The position numbers and the translations under genes are program-made. Below, piece after piece: positions 51,953-60,158 of a stretch of DNA of 64,000 nt. The stretch spans positions 2,804,501 through 2,868,500 of the forward strand of contig NZ_CP046565.1 of assembly GCF_012769535.1 (NCBI RefSeq). The letters are read 5' to 3'. How positions within the stretch are numbered: position 1 is the stretch's first letter; each line of letters opens with the position of its first letter. The DNA is from Methylococcus geothermalis. Lineage in GTDB: Bacteria > Pseudomonadota > Gammaproteobacteria > Methylococcales > Methylococcaceae. Under the pieces are notes generated by a model. The model had not been told where the DNA came from, made no database searches, and saw only the letters and a program-made list of their open reading frames with translations.

Positions 51953-53119
51953 ATGCAACGACCTGCGCCCGGTCACTACCTGACCGTCACTACGGCGAGG
52001 GAGCCGTTCCGGGCCTTTGTGCCTGCGCCGCTGCCGCCGCAGCCGCCCATCGTCTGGTCCAGCGCCCTGCGGCGGCGTTTCGATGCGGCGCTGGTGGCGC
52101 TCGGTCGGCTGGATGCGGTCAGCGCCCTGCTGCCCAATGCGGCGCTGCTGCTCTACGGCTTCGTGCGCAAGGAGGCGGTGCTGTCTTCACAGATCGAGGG
52201 CACGCAGTCGTCCCTCGCGGACCTGTTGCTGTACGAGATCGACGAGCAGCCGGGCGTGCCGGTGGAGGATGCACGCGAAGTCAGTCGCTGCGTGGCGGCA
52301 CTGGAGCGTGGCCTGGAAAAGCTGCGTGGCGGGCTGCCGCTATGCACGCGCCTGTTGTGCGAGATGCACGAGGTGCTGATGGATCACCCTGGCGGCCGGA
52401 GCAAGACGCCCGGGGAGGTGCGCCGCACGCAGGTGTGGATCGGTGGCACGCGGCCCGGCAACGCCGTGTTCGTGCCGCCGCCGGCCGAGGCGGTTCCGGA
52501 GTGTCTTGCCGCGTTCGAGCGTTTCCTTAACGATGAGCCGGAGCCGACGCCGCCGCTGCTCAAGGCGGCGTTGGCCCATGTGCAGTTCGAGACCATCCAC
52601 CCGTTTCTGGACGGCAACGGACGCCTGGGGCGGCTGCTGATCGTGCTGCAGTTGGTGGCCGACGGCGTGCTGCGTGCGCCCATGCTCTACCCAAGCCTGT
52701 TCTTCAAGACGCATCGCGCGCTCTACTACGAGTTGCTGAACGCGGTGCGCCTGAACGGGGACTGGGAGCGCTGGCTCGATTTTTTCGCCGAGGGCATCGA
52801 GACCAGCGCCACACAGGCCGTGGCGACGGCGCATGCCCTGTTGTCACTCGTGGATGCGGATCGCGAGCGCATCGCCGGGCTGGGCCGGGCGGCCGCCTCG
52901 GCGCTGGCGGTGCACCAGGCGTTACAGCGCCAGCCGCTGGCCACGTCCGCCGCGCTGGTCAAGGCCACCGAGCTGACGCCGGCCACCGTCAACAAATCGC
53001 TGGCGCATCTCGCGCGCCTGGGTATCGTGGCCGAGCTCACGAACCGGCAGCGTGATCGCGTGTTCAGCTACCGCCGCTATGTCGAGGTGCTGGCTGCCGA
53101 ACTGGAGGTATCCCAATGA
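51953..53119 (+). CDS. Fic-family AMPylator
   Basis: 388 residues. The N-terminal Fic_N segment has the autoinhibitory helix SSQIEGTQSS (Ser78 to Glu82, the S/TxxxE motif that blocks ATP until released). The Fic core motif is HPFLDGNGRLGRLL with catalytic His216, and a C-terminal winged-helix part follows (AALVKATELTPATVNKSLAH). It transfers AMP to a hydroxyl of a target protein; class II layout with inhibitory helix in the same chain. Fic genes are frequent in type I restriction operons. Its stop overlaps the hsdR-like start at 53116, so it once sat inside an hsd operon. Confidence 0.92.
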   Translation: MQRPAPGHYLTVTTAREPFRAFVPAPLPPQPPIVWSSALRRRFDAALVALGRLDAVSALLPNAALLLYGFVRKEAVLSSQIEGTQSSLADLLLYEIDEQPGVPVEDAREVSRCVAALERGLEKLRGGLPLCTRLLCEMHEVLMDHPGGRSKTPGEVRRTQVWIGGTRPGNAVFVPPPAEAVPECLAAFERFLNDEPEPTPPLLKAALAHVQFETIHPFLDGNGRLGRLLIVLQLVADGVLRAPMLYPSLFFKTHRALYYELLNAVRLNGDWERWLDFFAEGIETSATQAVATAHALLSLVDADRERIAGLGRAAASALAVHQALQRQPLATSAALVKATELTPATVNKSLAHLARLGIVAELTNRQRDRVFSYRRYVEVLAAELEVSQ

Positions 53120-53253
53120 CCCAGTTCACCTTCCTTGCACAGGAATGGCCCGCCGTCTTCGAAGCGACGTCGAAGGCGGCAGGGGCGGTGCACGCCGATC
53201 CGTGCCGCCGGCTGCTCTATCAGGACAACGCCCGTAGGAAACTAAAACAATGA
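53116..53253 (+). pseudogene. Type I HsdR N-terminal remnant, copy B
   Basis: 45 codons: MTQFTFLAQEWPAVFEATSK then AAGAVHADPCRRLLYQDNAR and RKLKQ, stop at 53251-53253. It is the same start as copy A at 51661, without the nonsense codon, but the sequence turns non-homologous after the DP and ends. Its ATG overlaps the fic stop and its stop overlaps the next ATG, so translation coupling to DUF2726 is kept. Confidence 0.75.
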
Positions 53254-53786
53254 GCACGATGATTTTGCTGTTGGTCGTTGTCATCGCAGTGGGAGCAGTT
53301 CTGGCAGTTCTCAAGGCCAAGTCCCAAGGTGGGGGCACCGATGAAGTTTGGCCTTTCTACGCCAAGAAACCGCTTTCTCAACCTGAGCAGGTTTTGTACT
53401 TTCGCCTTACTCGGGCGCTGCCCGAGCACATTGTGCTCGCCCAAGTTCAGCTTTCCCGCTTGCTCGGGGTCAAGAAGGGCAACAACTATCAGGCCTGGCT
53501 CAATCGCATCAACCGAATGAGTGCCGACTTCGTGGTGTGCAACAAAGATTCCAGCATTGTCGCCGTCATCGAACTTGACGACGCAACCCATCAAAAAGAA
53601 GACCGCCAAGCCGCCGATGCAAAGAAGGATAAAGCCCTTTCTTCGGCGGGTATTCGCATAGTGCGCTGGCAGGCGAAGGCGATACCGGATATAGCTGCTA
53701 TCCGATCAACCATCATGCCGAATCGGATAACCAGGGGCTTCCAACCCCCGGTCCCCACACCACCCGGCACGGGGGCCGCTCCCTAA
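53250..53786 (+). CDS. Membrane-anchored DUF2726 protein, 3' end replaced by intron sequence
   Basis: 178 residues. An N-terminal transmembrane helix (MILLLVVVIAVGAVLAVLKA) is followed by a DUF2726 domain: LSQPEQVLYFRLTRALPEHI, VLAQVQLSRLLGV, SADFVVCNKDSSIVAVIELD, KDKALSSAGIRIVRWQAKAI. The FVVCN...AVIELDD...KD-AL---GI-I-R pattern is that of a Vsr-like PD-(D/E)xK nuclease fold. From about 53727 the coding sequence runs into the antisense of a group II intron, so the last 20 residues (RGFQPPVPTPPGTGAAP) are not native. The domain itself is complete, so function may persist. Confidence 0.82.
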   Translation: MSTMILLLVVVIAVGAVLAVLKAKSQGGGTDEVWPFYAKKPLSQPEQVLYFRLTRALPEHIVLAQVQLSRLLGVKKGNNYQAWLNRINRMSADFVVCNKDSSIVAVIELDDATHQKEDRQAADAKKDKALSSAGIRIVRWQAKAIPDIAAIRSTIMPNRITRGFQPPVPTPPGTGAAP

Positions 53787-54121
53787 GCGGTTCACGGGAA
53801 GGGAGCACACGGCGATCTCAGGCGTAGCCGCGGGCCTTCAGCCATTGGTTGGACATCCCGGTGTGGGTCGCCCGTGTCCGCGACAGGCGCCAGTCGCTGT
53901 TGCGGACTCCATCCTTGGAGCTGCGCCCTTCGGACCAGCCTCCGGCTGTCCAAAATCGTTCCCGACGCTTTTGTGCGGCTGATCGCCGTTCGGTTTCCGG
54001 ACCCGGTGCTTGAAGTCCTCGAAGGCTCGCTCCAACGCAGTTTCGTTCCCCGGAAGGTAAACCCCAGGAATTCGGCGGCACTGGTCTTGACCCCCCGCTT
54101 GAGCTTGCGGGTCAGGAAGCA
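53727..54121 (-). mobile_element. Group II intron 3' remnant (RT C-terminus plus domains V-VI)
   Basis: On the minus strand the reverse-transcriptase end is recognisable in pieces: CFLTRKLKRGVKTSAAEFLG and FTFRGTKLRW (from 54121), AFEDFKHRVRKPNG in another frame, and DWRLSRTRATHTGMSNQWLK ending at 53818. Beyond the stop, 53754-53793 can form the domain V hairpin (ACCGCTTAGGGAGCGG ... GGTGGTGTGGGG) and 53727-53753 a domain VI-like stem (CCGGGGG...CCCCTGG). Most of the intron and RT is deleted. It is inserted antisense in the 3' end of the DUF2726 gene. Confidence 0.75.
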
Positions 54122-54190
54122 CGAGACGCCGTCCCTGGGTAAGCGATGCTTCTGCCCTTCACCTGCCTCCCTCGGGTCTTTATCATCCTT

Positions 54191-55483
54191 TCAGCGTCGG
54201 CCAGGCAATGCAAACCCCGCCTTCGGCAACCAAACCCTCAAACAGGGCGTGGTCAGGACGGTACTGACGATGGCCATCAGCACCAGCATGGTGAAGACGT
54301 TGCGGGAAATCACGCCGAGGTCGTAGCCGACGTTGAGCACGATCAATTCCATGAGGGCCCGGGTGTTCATCATGATGCCGAGAATGGCCGACTCGTGGCG
54401 ACCGAGGCCGGACAGCCTGGCCGCGACATAGGCGCCGCCGAACTTGCCCACGGTGGCGAGCAGGACGATGAGCGCGCACCAGCCCCACAGTTGCAGGGTG
54501 TCCAGTCCGCCGATCTCGGTGCGCAGGCCGGTGTAGGTGAAGAAGATGGGGAGAAAGAACACCGTCACGAAGTGCCCTACCTTCTCCTTCCAGGCGGCGC
54601 GGAGTTCGGGTTCGTCGTGCAGCACGACGCCCATCATGAAGCCGCCGAAGATCGCGAAGATCCCCAGCTCGTAGGTGCACATGCCGGCGAGGAATATCCC
54701 GGCCAGCAGCACGCCGAGCAGGTTGCCCGACAGACCGGCTTCGGACGTCTGGAAGCGCCGCACCAGCCACTTCATCCCCGGCCGCACCACGAACCAGCTC
54801 AGCACGACGAAGGCGGCGACCAGCCCCACTTTGAGCGCGAATTCGGCATGGGAGTATTCGGCGACCGTGAGGGTGGTCACCAGCGCCAGCAGCAGCCAGC
54901 CGACCACGTCGTTGATCGCCGCCACGCTGATGGCAATCACGCCGAGTTTGTGATCGGTCATGCCGAATTCGATCATGATCCGGCCCAGGATCGGCAGGGC
55001 GGTGATCGAAAAGGCGGTGGCGATGAACAGCGACGAGGCGAGGCGGTCGGCGTCGGGGGAAAGCAGCGGCGCGGTCTGATAGCCGAACCCCAGACCGAGC
55101 ACGAACGGCAACGCCAGGCCGGCCAAGGCGACGTCGCGGACCGCGCGGCGGTTGCGCCGCTCCTTCAGATGCGAGAAATCGAACTCCAGGCCGATCTGGA
55201 ACATCAGCAGGATCAGGCCGAGCTGCGAGAGGATGGTGAGCGGCTCGGGCGGTGCGGAGCGGAACACGAACTTGAAGATGTCGGGCGAGAGCAGCCCGAA
55301 CAGGGAGGGACCCAAAACGATGCCGCCGATGATTTCGCCCACCACCGGCGACTGGCCGGCGCGCGAGGCCAGGGCGCCGCCGATCCGCCCGATCAGCACG
55401 ATGACGGCGAGCTGCAGCAGGGTGAAAAACAGCAGGGTTTCAGCCGCGTGGACCGATACGGTTGTCGCCGGAGCCGCGCTCAT
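54191..55483 (-). CDS. CPA2-family cation:proton antiporter (KefB/NapA type)
   Basis: 430 residues. Start at ATG 55483, ten bases after the reductase stop, with AAGGA upstream. About 12-13 hydrophobic helices. Landmarks: SPVVGEIIGGIVLGPSLFGL, ILLMFQIGLEFDFSHLKERR, ALPILGRIMIEFGMTDHKLG, and the ion-binding region AAINDVVGWLLLAL, whose ND is the site Asp of CPA2 exchangers. No C-terminal TrkA-N/RCK domain is present. It exchanges Na+ or K+ for H+ across the inner membrane. Sitting last in the leftward polyene-type unit it may be co-transcribed with it. Confidence 0.9.
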   Translation of the reverse strand: MSAAPATTVSVHAAETLLFFTLLQLAVIVLIGRIGGALASRAGQSPVVGEIIGGIVLGPSLFGLLSPDIFKFVFRSAPPEPLTILSQLGLILLMFQIGLEFDFSHLKERRNRRAVRDVALAGLALPFVLGLGFGYQTAPLLSPDADRLASSLFIATAFSITALPILGRIMIEFGMTDHKLGVIAISVAAINDVVGWLLLALVTTLTVAEYSHAEFALKVGLVAAFVVLSWFVVRPGMKWLVRRFQTSEAGLSGNLLGVLLAGIFLAGMCTYELGIFAIFGGFMMGVVLHDEPELRAAWKEKVGHFVTVFFLPIFFTYTGLRTEIGGLDTLQLWGWCALIVLLATVGKFGGAYVAARLSGLGRHESAILGIMMNTRALMELIVLNVGYDLGVISRNVFTMLVLMAIVSTVLTTPCLRVWLPKAGFALPGRR

Positions 55484-55493
55484 GGGGTGTCCT

Positions 55494-56213
55494 TCAGATG
55501 ATCCCACCGTTGATGGAGATGATCTGCCCAGTGATGTAGGCGGCCCGTTCGGAAGCCAGGAACGCCACCAGCTCGGCCACCTCATCCGGCCGGCCCGCCC
55601 GCTTCATGGGCACCAGCCGTTCGATGGCAGCCCGGTCGAACGCGCCTTCGGCCATGCCCGTCTCGATGATCCCAGGCGCCACGGCATTGACGGTCACGCC
55701 CCGGCTGGCCAGCTCCAGCGCCAGCGACTTGGTGGCCGAATGCAATGCGCCCTTGGCGGCGGCATAGTTGACCTGGCCGCGGTTGCCGGTCAGTGCCGCC
55801 ACCGAGGCAATGTTGACGATCCGGCCCCAGCGCTCGCGGATCATCGGCAGGACCAGCGGCTGGGTGAGGTTGAAGAAGCCGTTCAGCGAGACGTCGATGA
55901 CCCGGTGCCATTGGTCGGCCCGCATGGCGGGAAAGACGGCGTCGTCGTGGATGCCGGCGTTGTTCACCAGCACCTGGATGGGCCGTTCGGCGCACATCGT
56001 CTCGATGGCCGCCGCGGCCGCCGCCGCGTCGCAAACGTCGAAGCCGATCGCCTCCGCACGGCCGCCACCGGCGCGGATGGCATCCACCACCCGCTCCGCC
56101 GCCTCGCGATGGCCGTGGTAATGCACCCAGACGTGCAAGCCGTCGTGCGCCAGCCGGCGGCAAATCGCCGCGCCGATACCCCCGCTGCCGCCGCTGACCA
56201 GGGCCTGCCTCAT
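55494..56213 (-). CDS. 3-oxoacyl-ACP reductase, FabG type
   Basis: 239 residues. A short-chain dehydrogenase with the Rossmann motif VSGGSGGIGAAICRRLA, NNAG (VLVNNAGIHDD), catalytic Ser in NIASVAAL and YAAAK (Tyr/Lys). The C-terminus ITGQIISINGGI is typical FabG. It reduces beta-ketoacyl-ACP in the polyene chain elongation, corresponding by position to ApeQ of aryl-polyene clusters. Its start overlaps the dehydratase stop by 4 bp. Confidence 0.9.
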   Translation of the reverse strand: MRQALVSGGSGGIGAAICRRLAHDGLHVWVHYHGHREAAERVVDAIRAGGGRAEAIGFDVCDAAAAAAAIETMCAERPIQVLVNNAGIHDDAVFPAMRADQWHRVIDVSLNGFFNLTQPLVLPMIRERWGRIVNIASVAALTGNRGQVNYAAAKGALHSATKSLALELASRGVTVNAVAPGIIETGMAEGAFDRAAIERLVPMKRAGRPDEVAELVAFLASERAAYITGQIISINGGII

Positions 56214-56671
56214 GGTTTCGCTCCTCCTTCACCCGCTTCCGCGTCCAGCCGCATCGCGAGACGCCCGGTCAGCAGCTCCCGGCCATCCGCCGCCAGAAGA
56301 CGGAATCGATAGAGCGCGTCATTGCCGTCCCCCGTGAGGCGTTCCGCCTCGACCACGAGATCGCCGTCCAGCGTGTCCAGCCGGCGTACTTTGAATTCGA
56401 CGTTGCGCACGCTGACCAGGAAGCCGCTGCGCGGCGCCTCTTCGCGTCCGTCGGCGCGCAATGCGCCATGCACGGCGGTGGCCTGGGCCGCATATTCGAT
56501 CCCGCAGACCGCCGACAAGCAACCACCCGAGCGGAGCGGGTTGTCCGGGCGAAGGTGGCTGGTGGCCAGGCAGCGCAGCCGGTCGCTATCCCAGGCCAGC
56601 ACGCGGTCCAGAAGACACATGGCGCCGGCGTGCGGGATTCGCTGCGCGATCCAGTCGCGGTCTAGCGGCAT
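56210..56671 (-). CDS. 3-hydroxyacyl-ACP dehydratase, hotdog fold (ApeP-like)
   Basis: 153 residues from ATG 56671. The hotdog dehydratase pattern is IAQRIPHAGAMCLLDRVLAW with active-site His14, the substrate-helix CGIEYAAQATAVHGAL and GFLVSVRNVEFKVRRLDTLD. Small proteins of this kind are the ApeI/ApeP dehydratases of aryl-polyene synthesis and relatives in fatty-acid modification. It overlaps the preceding ketosynthase gene by 10 bp and the FabG gene by 4 bp. Confidence 0.85.
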   Translation of the reverse strand: MPLDRDWIAQRIPHAGAMCLLDRVLAWDSDRLRCLATSHLRPDNPLRSGGCLSAVCGIEYAAQATAVHGALRADGREEAPRSGFLVSVRNVEFKVRRLDTLDGDLVVEAERLTGDGNDALYRFRLLAADGRELLTGRLAMRLDAEAGEGGAKP

Positions 56672-57462
56672 GGCGTAAGCTCCAGTTCCAGCCGCAGTGG
56701 ATCGAGATAATCGATGACGAGACGGCACGACTCCGAAAGCACCAAAGCCCGCAGCAAGGGCAGCCCGCGACCGGCGGGAATGCCGCGCCGCATGGCTTCC
56801 AGACCGGCTTCCGGCAGCTCGCTGCACGGCCCCTCCCCCAGATTCAGCGTTAGCCGCGCCAGGCTCCGGGCCGTGGGCTCGGGCGCCAGCGCCAGAGCCA
56901 CACCCATGGCCCCGCCGATGTCCCGAACCCGGTCGAGGGGATCGGGATACGGCACGTCGTAAGCGATGAGCAGACATGGCTGGCGGTCATGGACGAGCTG
57001 CGCCATCGATTCGAGGAGCCCCGCGCCGAAACTGGCGTCGAACGCGCACAGGCTGGTCGAGGTCGCCGTGGCGCCGAGGGCGATGCCCCAGTAGCCGGAG
57101 GGGGCGTTGTGGACCGAGTTGTGAAACCGCGTGGGGGAAATCTGCCGGTCGTCGGACGCCAAGGACTCGCAGAGGTTGTGGCAGTTATCCCCATCCCCGC
57201 CGGAGGAGGCGAATACCGTCGAGAGCGCCGTGGGATCGCGCCCGGAGACCTCCAATGCCTGCAACCCTGCGGCCAGGGCGAGCTTGATCGAGGTCCCGGC
57301 GCGCCGCCGCTCCGCCGCCGGCAGACAGGCCGGCGGCGGCACCGGGGTCGGCGCAGAGGGATCGGCCCGGCCCGTCTCGACCAGCTTCCGGAATTCTTCA
57401 AGGCTGGCGAAACCCGGGCCGATCGCGCCCACGCCCTCGATATGACATTGCAGTAGGGTCAT
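56662..57462 (-). CDS. Beta-ketoacyl synthase-like chain-length factor (ketoacyl-synt_2)
   Basis: 266 residues, shorter than a full ketosynthase. N-terminal thiolase-fold half only: IEGVGAIGPGFASLEEFRKL, STVFASSGGDGDNCHNLCES, TRFHNSVHNAPSGYWGIALG, then SLCAFDASFGAGLLESMAQL, where a catalytic ketosynthase would have the Cys motif. The C-H-H triad is missing, so it most likely acts as the inactive partner that sets chain length beside the active ketosynthase at 57459. It overlaps that gene by 4 bp. Confidence 0.85.
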   Translation of the reverse strand: MTLLQCHIEGVGAIGPGFASLEEFRKLVETGRADPSAPTPVPPPACLPAAERRRAGTSIKLALAAGLQALEVSGRDPTALSTVFASSGGDGDNCHNLCESLASDDRQISPTRFHNSVHNAPSGYWGIALGATATSTSLCAFDASFGAGLLESMAQLVHDRQPCLLIAYDVPYPDPLDRVRDIGGAMGVALALAPEPTARSLARLTLNLGEGPCSELPEAGLEAMRRGIPAGRGLPLLRALVLSESCRLVIDYLDPLRLELELTPCR

Positions 57463-58649
57463 AACCGTCCGAACACCAGCGAACAGTTGGAACCGCCGAA
57501 TCCGAACGAATTCGACAGCACGGTCTCCAGACGCGCTTGGCGGCGGGAGCGGACATAGTCCAGCTCAAATCCCCGTTCCAAGAGCCCCGTATTCACGCCC
57601 GCGGGCATGAACCCGTGGCGGATCGCCAGGAGGCTGATGACAGCCTCGACGGCCCCCGCCGCCCCCAGGGTATGGCCGGTCGAGCCCTTGGTGGAACTGC
57701 AGGCCACGGCATCGCCGAAGACCGCTTGCACGGCCAAGGCCTCCGCCGCGTCGTTGGCACGGGTGCCGGTGCCGTGCAGGTTGACGTAGCCGATCTGCGC
57801 CGGCGACAGGCCGGCCGATGCCAATGCTGCGCCGATCGCCGCCTTGGCGCCCCTCCCTTCCGGATGCGGTGCCGACATGTGATAAGCGTCGCTGCTCTCG
57901 CCGATACCGAGCAGAAACAGGGCCTCGGGTCCGGCATCGTCCGGGGTCCGTTGCAGCAGGGCGAAAGCCGCCGCCTCCCCGATCGAGATGCCATCGCGAT
58001 GGGCGTCGAAAGGCCGGCAAGGCCGGGGCGAAAGCAGCTCCAACGAATTGAATCCGTACAGCGTGGTCAGGCACAGCGAGTCGACGCCGCCGACCACGGC
58101 CGCGTCGATCAGCCCCGCCTGAATCATGCGGGCAGCATTGCCGAAGACCTTGGCGCTGGACGAGCAGGCGGAAGACACCACCACCGCCGGACCCTCGATA
58201 CCGAAATGGTCGCGCACGAAAGCGCCGACGGAAAAACAGTTGTGGGTCCCGCCATAGTCGAAATCCGCCGGCAAAGCCCCGCTGTCCGGATCGCGCCGGC
58301 GATAGGCCAGTTCCGTCTCCAGCATGCCGGAGGTGCTGGTGCCGATGAACACGCCGACGCGGCGCGTCCCGAACCGCCGCACCGACTCCCGCACCGCATC
58401 CTCGAAGCCGTCCTGTCCCAGCCCGAGCAGGGCCAACCGGTTGTTGCGACAATCGAACGCGGACAAGCCGGAGGGAATGACGATTTGATCGACTCCCGTG
58501 ACTTCACCGACGAATGTGTTCAGATCGACCGTTTCGAACCGGCAGGGTGCAAGCCCGCACTCGCCCTCTGCCAAAGCATGAAGCATCGCCTCGCACCCGC
58601 ATCCCAACGAACTGGTGGCGGTAAAGGCTGAAATCAGAATGGGAACCAC
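57459..58649 (-). CDS. Beta-ketoacyl-ACP synthase (polyene-type KS)
   Basis: 396 residues. Active KS with the triad Cys162 (VVSSACSSSAKVFGNAARM), His in YVNLHGTGTRANDAAE and His in SSTKGSTGHTLGAAGAVEA; the C-terminus is LSNSFGFGGSNCSLVFG. It condenses malonyl-ACP with the growing chain. With CLF, dehydratase and ketoreductase in immediate succession it matches the iterative type II core of aryl-polyene clusters (ApeO/ApeR). The upstream 130 bp are AT-rich and probably hold the promoter. Confidence 0.92.
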   Translation of the reverse strand: MVPILISAFTATSSLGCGCEAMLHALAEGECGLAPCRFETVDLNTFVGEVTGVDQIVIPSGLSAFDCRNNRLALLGLGQDGFEDAVRESVRRFGTRRVGVFIGTSTSGMLETELAYRRRDPDSGALPADFDYGGTHNCFSVGAFVRDHFGIEGPAVVVSSACSSSAKVFGNAARMIQAGLIDAAVVGGVDSLCLTTLYGFNSLELLSPRPCRPFDAHRDGISIGEAAAFALLQRTPDDAGPEALFLLGIGESSDAYHMSAPHPEGRGAKAAIGAALASAGLSPAQIGYVNLHGTGTRANDAAEALAVQAVFGDAVACSSTKGSTGHTLGAAGAVEAVISLLAIRHGFMPAGVNTGLLERGFELDYVRSRRQARLETVLSNSFGFGGSNCSLVFGRL

Positions 58650-59432
58650 GACAATGAATTAAAGGGTAATTATAAAACTTGCCCAGATAGCGATATATTG
58701 GCTCAATATGATAATAGCGAGCCATCAATAAGGCAAAAACATCTCGCTGATGAACCATGCCCCGATGGTTTATTCGACCTCATTCACCTTCGGATAGGGA
58801 CTGGACCCTAAAACATATGCGCGCCTATACAACAGCACTTCAGCCCCGGAAACCACCCTGACATATCACGCAACGTCCTGGCTGGTACCTCCCGGGCTGA
58901 AGCCCGGCTCTCCCGAAGCCGCACAGGCTCGGTCTCGCGAAAGAAATTCGGCACAGACTATGCCATGATCCCGCCCTTCGATCCATACTGACACGAGCCA
59001 GCCGCCGCCATTCAGAGCACGACGACCGACATGCTTCCGTTTATTTCCTGAATCCGCCCGACGCCCGCGATCACCCTGATATAGTAGAATTGCTTCCGAT
59101 GATAATCGTGTGATTACCTTGTCCGTGGCGCGCCACGGACCTCTGTTCCGCTTCCGCCCGTCCTTACGCCTTATATTGATATCCGGCCGAAAATATTCAA
59201 AGGAACCTGATCAGGAACCGGCTCCATTGGATCGTGCTCATTTGCTACGCCCCATGGAGATACCTTGCCTTCGGGGGTCGCCTGGTAGGGCCGAAAGGGC
59301 CGGGATCCGACTTGGTCAACGCCATCGTGCATTGGGCGGCCATCCCGGACGAAGTTTTCGGCAGCTCGATTTTCCTGACCATGGCGGCCAATGCCGCAAC
59401 TTGGCGGAAGGACGAGGGGAACGGAAAGCGCT
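58650..59432. other. Non-coding gap inside the polyene-type cluster
   Basis: 783 bp without a gene I can support. 58650-58780 is unusually AT-rich and probably contains the ketosynthase promoter. A GC hairpin CCGGGC-TGAA-GCCCGG lies at 58892-58907, and a 20-bp perfect palindrome at 59121-59140. Short rightward frames near 59110-59520 lack ribosome-binding sites and run into the antisense of the methyltransferase gene. Confidence 0.5.
59121..59140. promoter_or_regulatory. 20-bp perfect palindrome, possible operator
   Basis: GTCCGTGGCGCGCCACGGAC reads the same on both strands with no spacer. No T-run follows. In an otherwise empty gap between two halves of a biosynthetic cluster, a dimeric regulator site is a reasonable guess; chance or a repeat element cannot be excluded. 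Confidence 0.4.
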
Positions 59433-60158
59433 TCATGCCGAATGAGAGCCTTCATGCCGCGCCGCCAGGAGCACATTGGCAAACGGCGTCCCTTCGCTCA
59501 TCGGAATCGCTTCGACACTGAAGCCGAGTTCTTCCAGCAGGCGCCGCCAAACCCGCAAGGGGCGGCAGTACAGCGACGGCAATCTGTGTCCGCGCAGAAA
59601 GGTCACCAGACGATCGACCCATAGGCTGATCAGGAACGGCAAGCCACCCTCCGCGTCCCCCACCCTGAGCAGCAGCACGCCGCGGGGGGTGAGTGCATTG
59701 CGGATGCGGCGCAGCACGGTTTCCTGATCCGCATACGTCATGTAATGCAGCACGTCCAACACGACGATGGCATCGGCGATGCCGAAATCGGTCCGGCGGA
59801 TGTCTCCTTCGACGATCTCGGCCCGCTCCGCCAGGGCCGTCCTGGCCCGGGCGACGTCGGCGGCCATCAGTTCGATGCCGCGCAGGGCATCGAGCCGAGG
59901 CGGCGGCGTCCAGCACTGCGGCCAAAGGCCCGACGCACGCAAGGAATGGGCTGCGAGAAGAAGAGACGCCAACAACCCCTGGCCACAGCCGAGGTCCAGG
60001 AGCCTCGCCCGCTCGGGCAGCAGATGGCGCTCGAACAACGCCATGAATACCGGATCGGCCCTGAGCTTGCCGCGGGCGAAATGCCAGGCGAAGTATCCGG
60101 CCCGGCGGTATGGCGCGGCGGCGGTTTCGACGAGCAACCGTTTGAAGTTTTCGGTCAT
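59433..60158 (-). CDS. SAM-dependent methyltransferase (class I)
   Basis: 241 residues from ATG 60158. Motif I is ARLLDLGCGQGLLASLLLAA; then ALAERAEIVEGDIRRTDFG, the motif IV-like DAIVVLDVLHYMTYADQETV and a C-terminal LRVWRRLLEELGFSVEAIPM. A small-molecule methyltransferase, cytoplasmic. In the polyene-type cluster it probably methylates the aryl head group or an intermediate. Its start overlaps the deacetylase stop by 4 bp. Confidence 0.85.
   Translation of the reverse strand: MTENFKRLLVETAAAPYRRAGYFAWHFARGKLRADPVFMALFERHLLPERARLLDLGCGQGLLASLLLAAHSLRASGLWPQCWTPPPRLDALRGIELMAADVARARTALAERAEIVEGDIRRTDFGIADAIVVLDVLHYMTYADQETVLRRIRNALTPRGVLLLRVGDAEGGLPFLISLWVDRLVTFLRGHRLPSLYCRPLRVWRRLLEELGFSVEAIPMSEGTPFANVLLAARHEGSHSA

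Noticed and set aside
59110-59521. Short rightward frames in the polyene-cluster gap
   Set aside because: No ribosome-binding sites, no family resemblance, and the longer one runs into the antisense of the methyltransferase gene.
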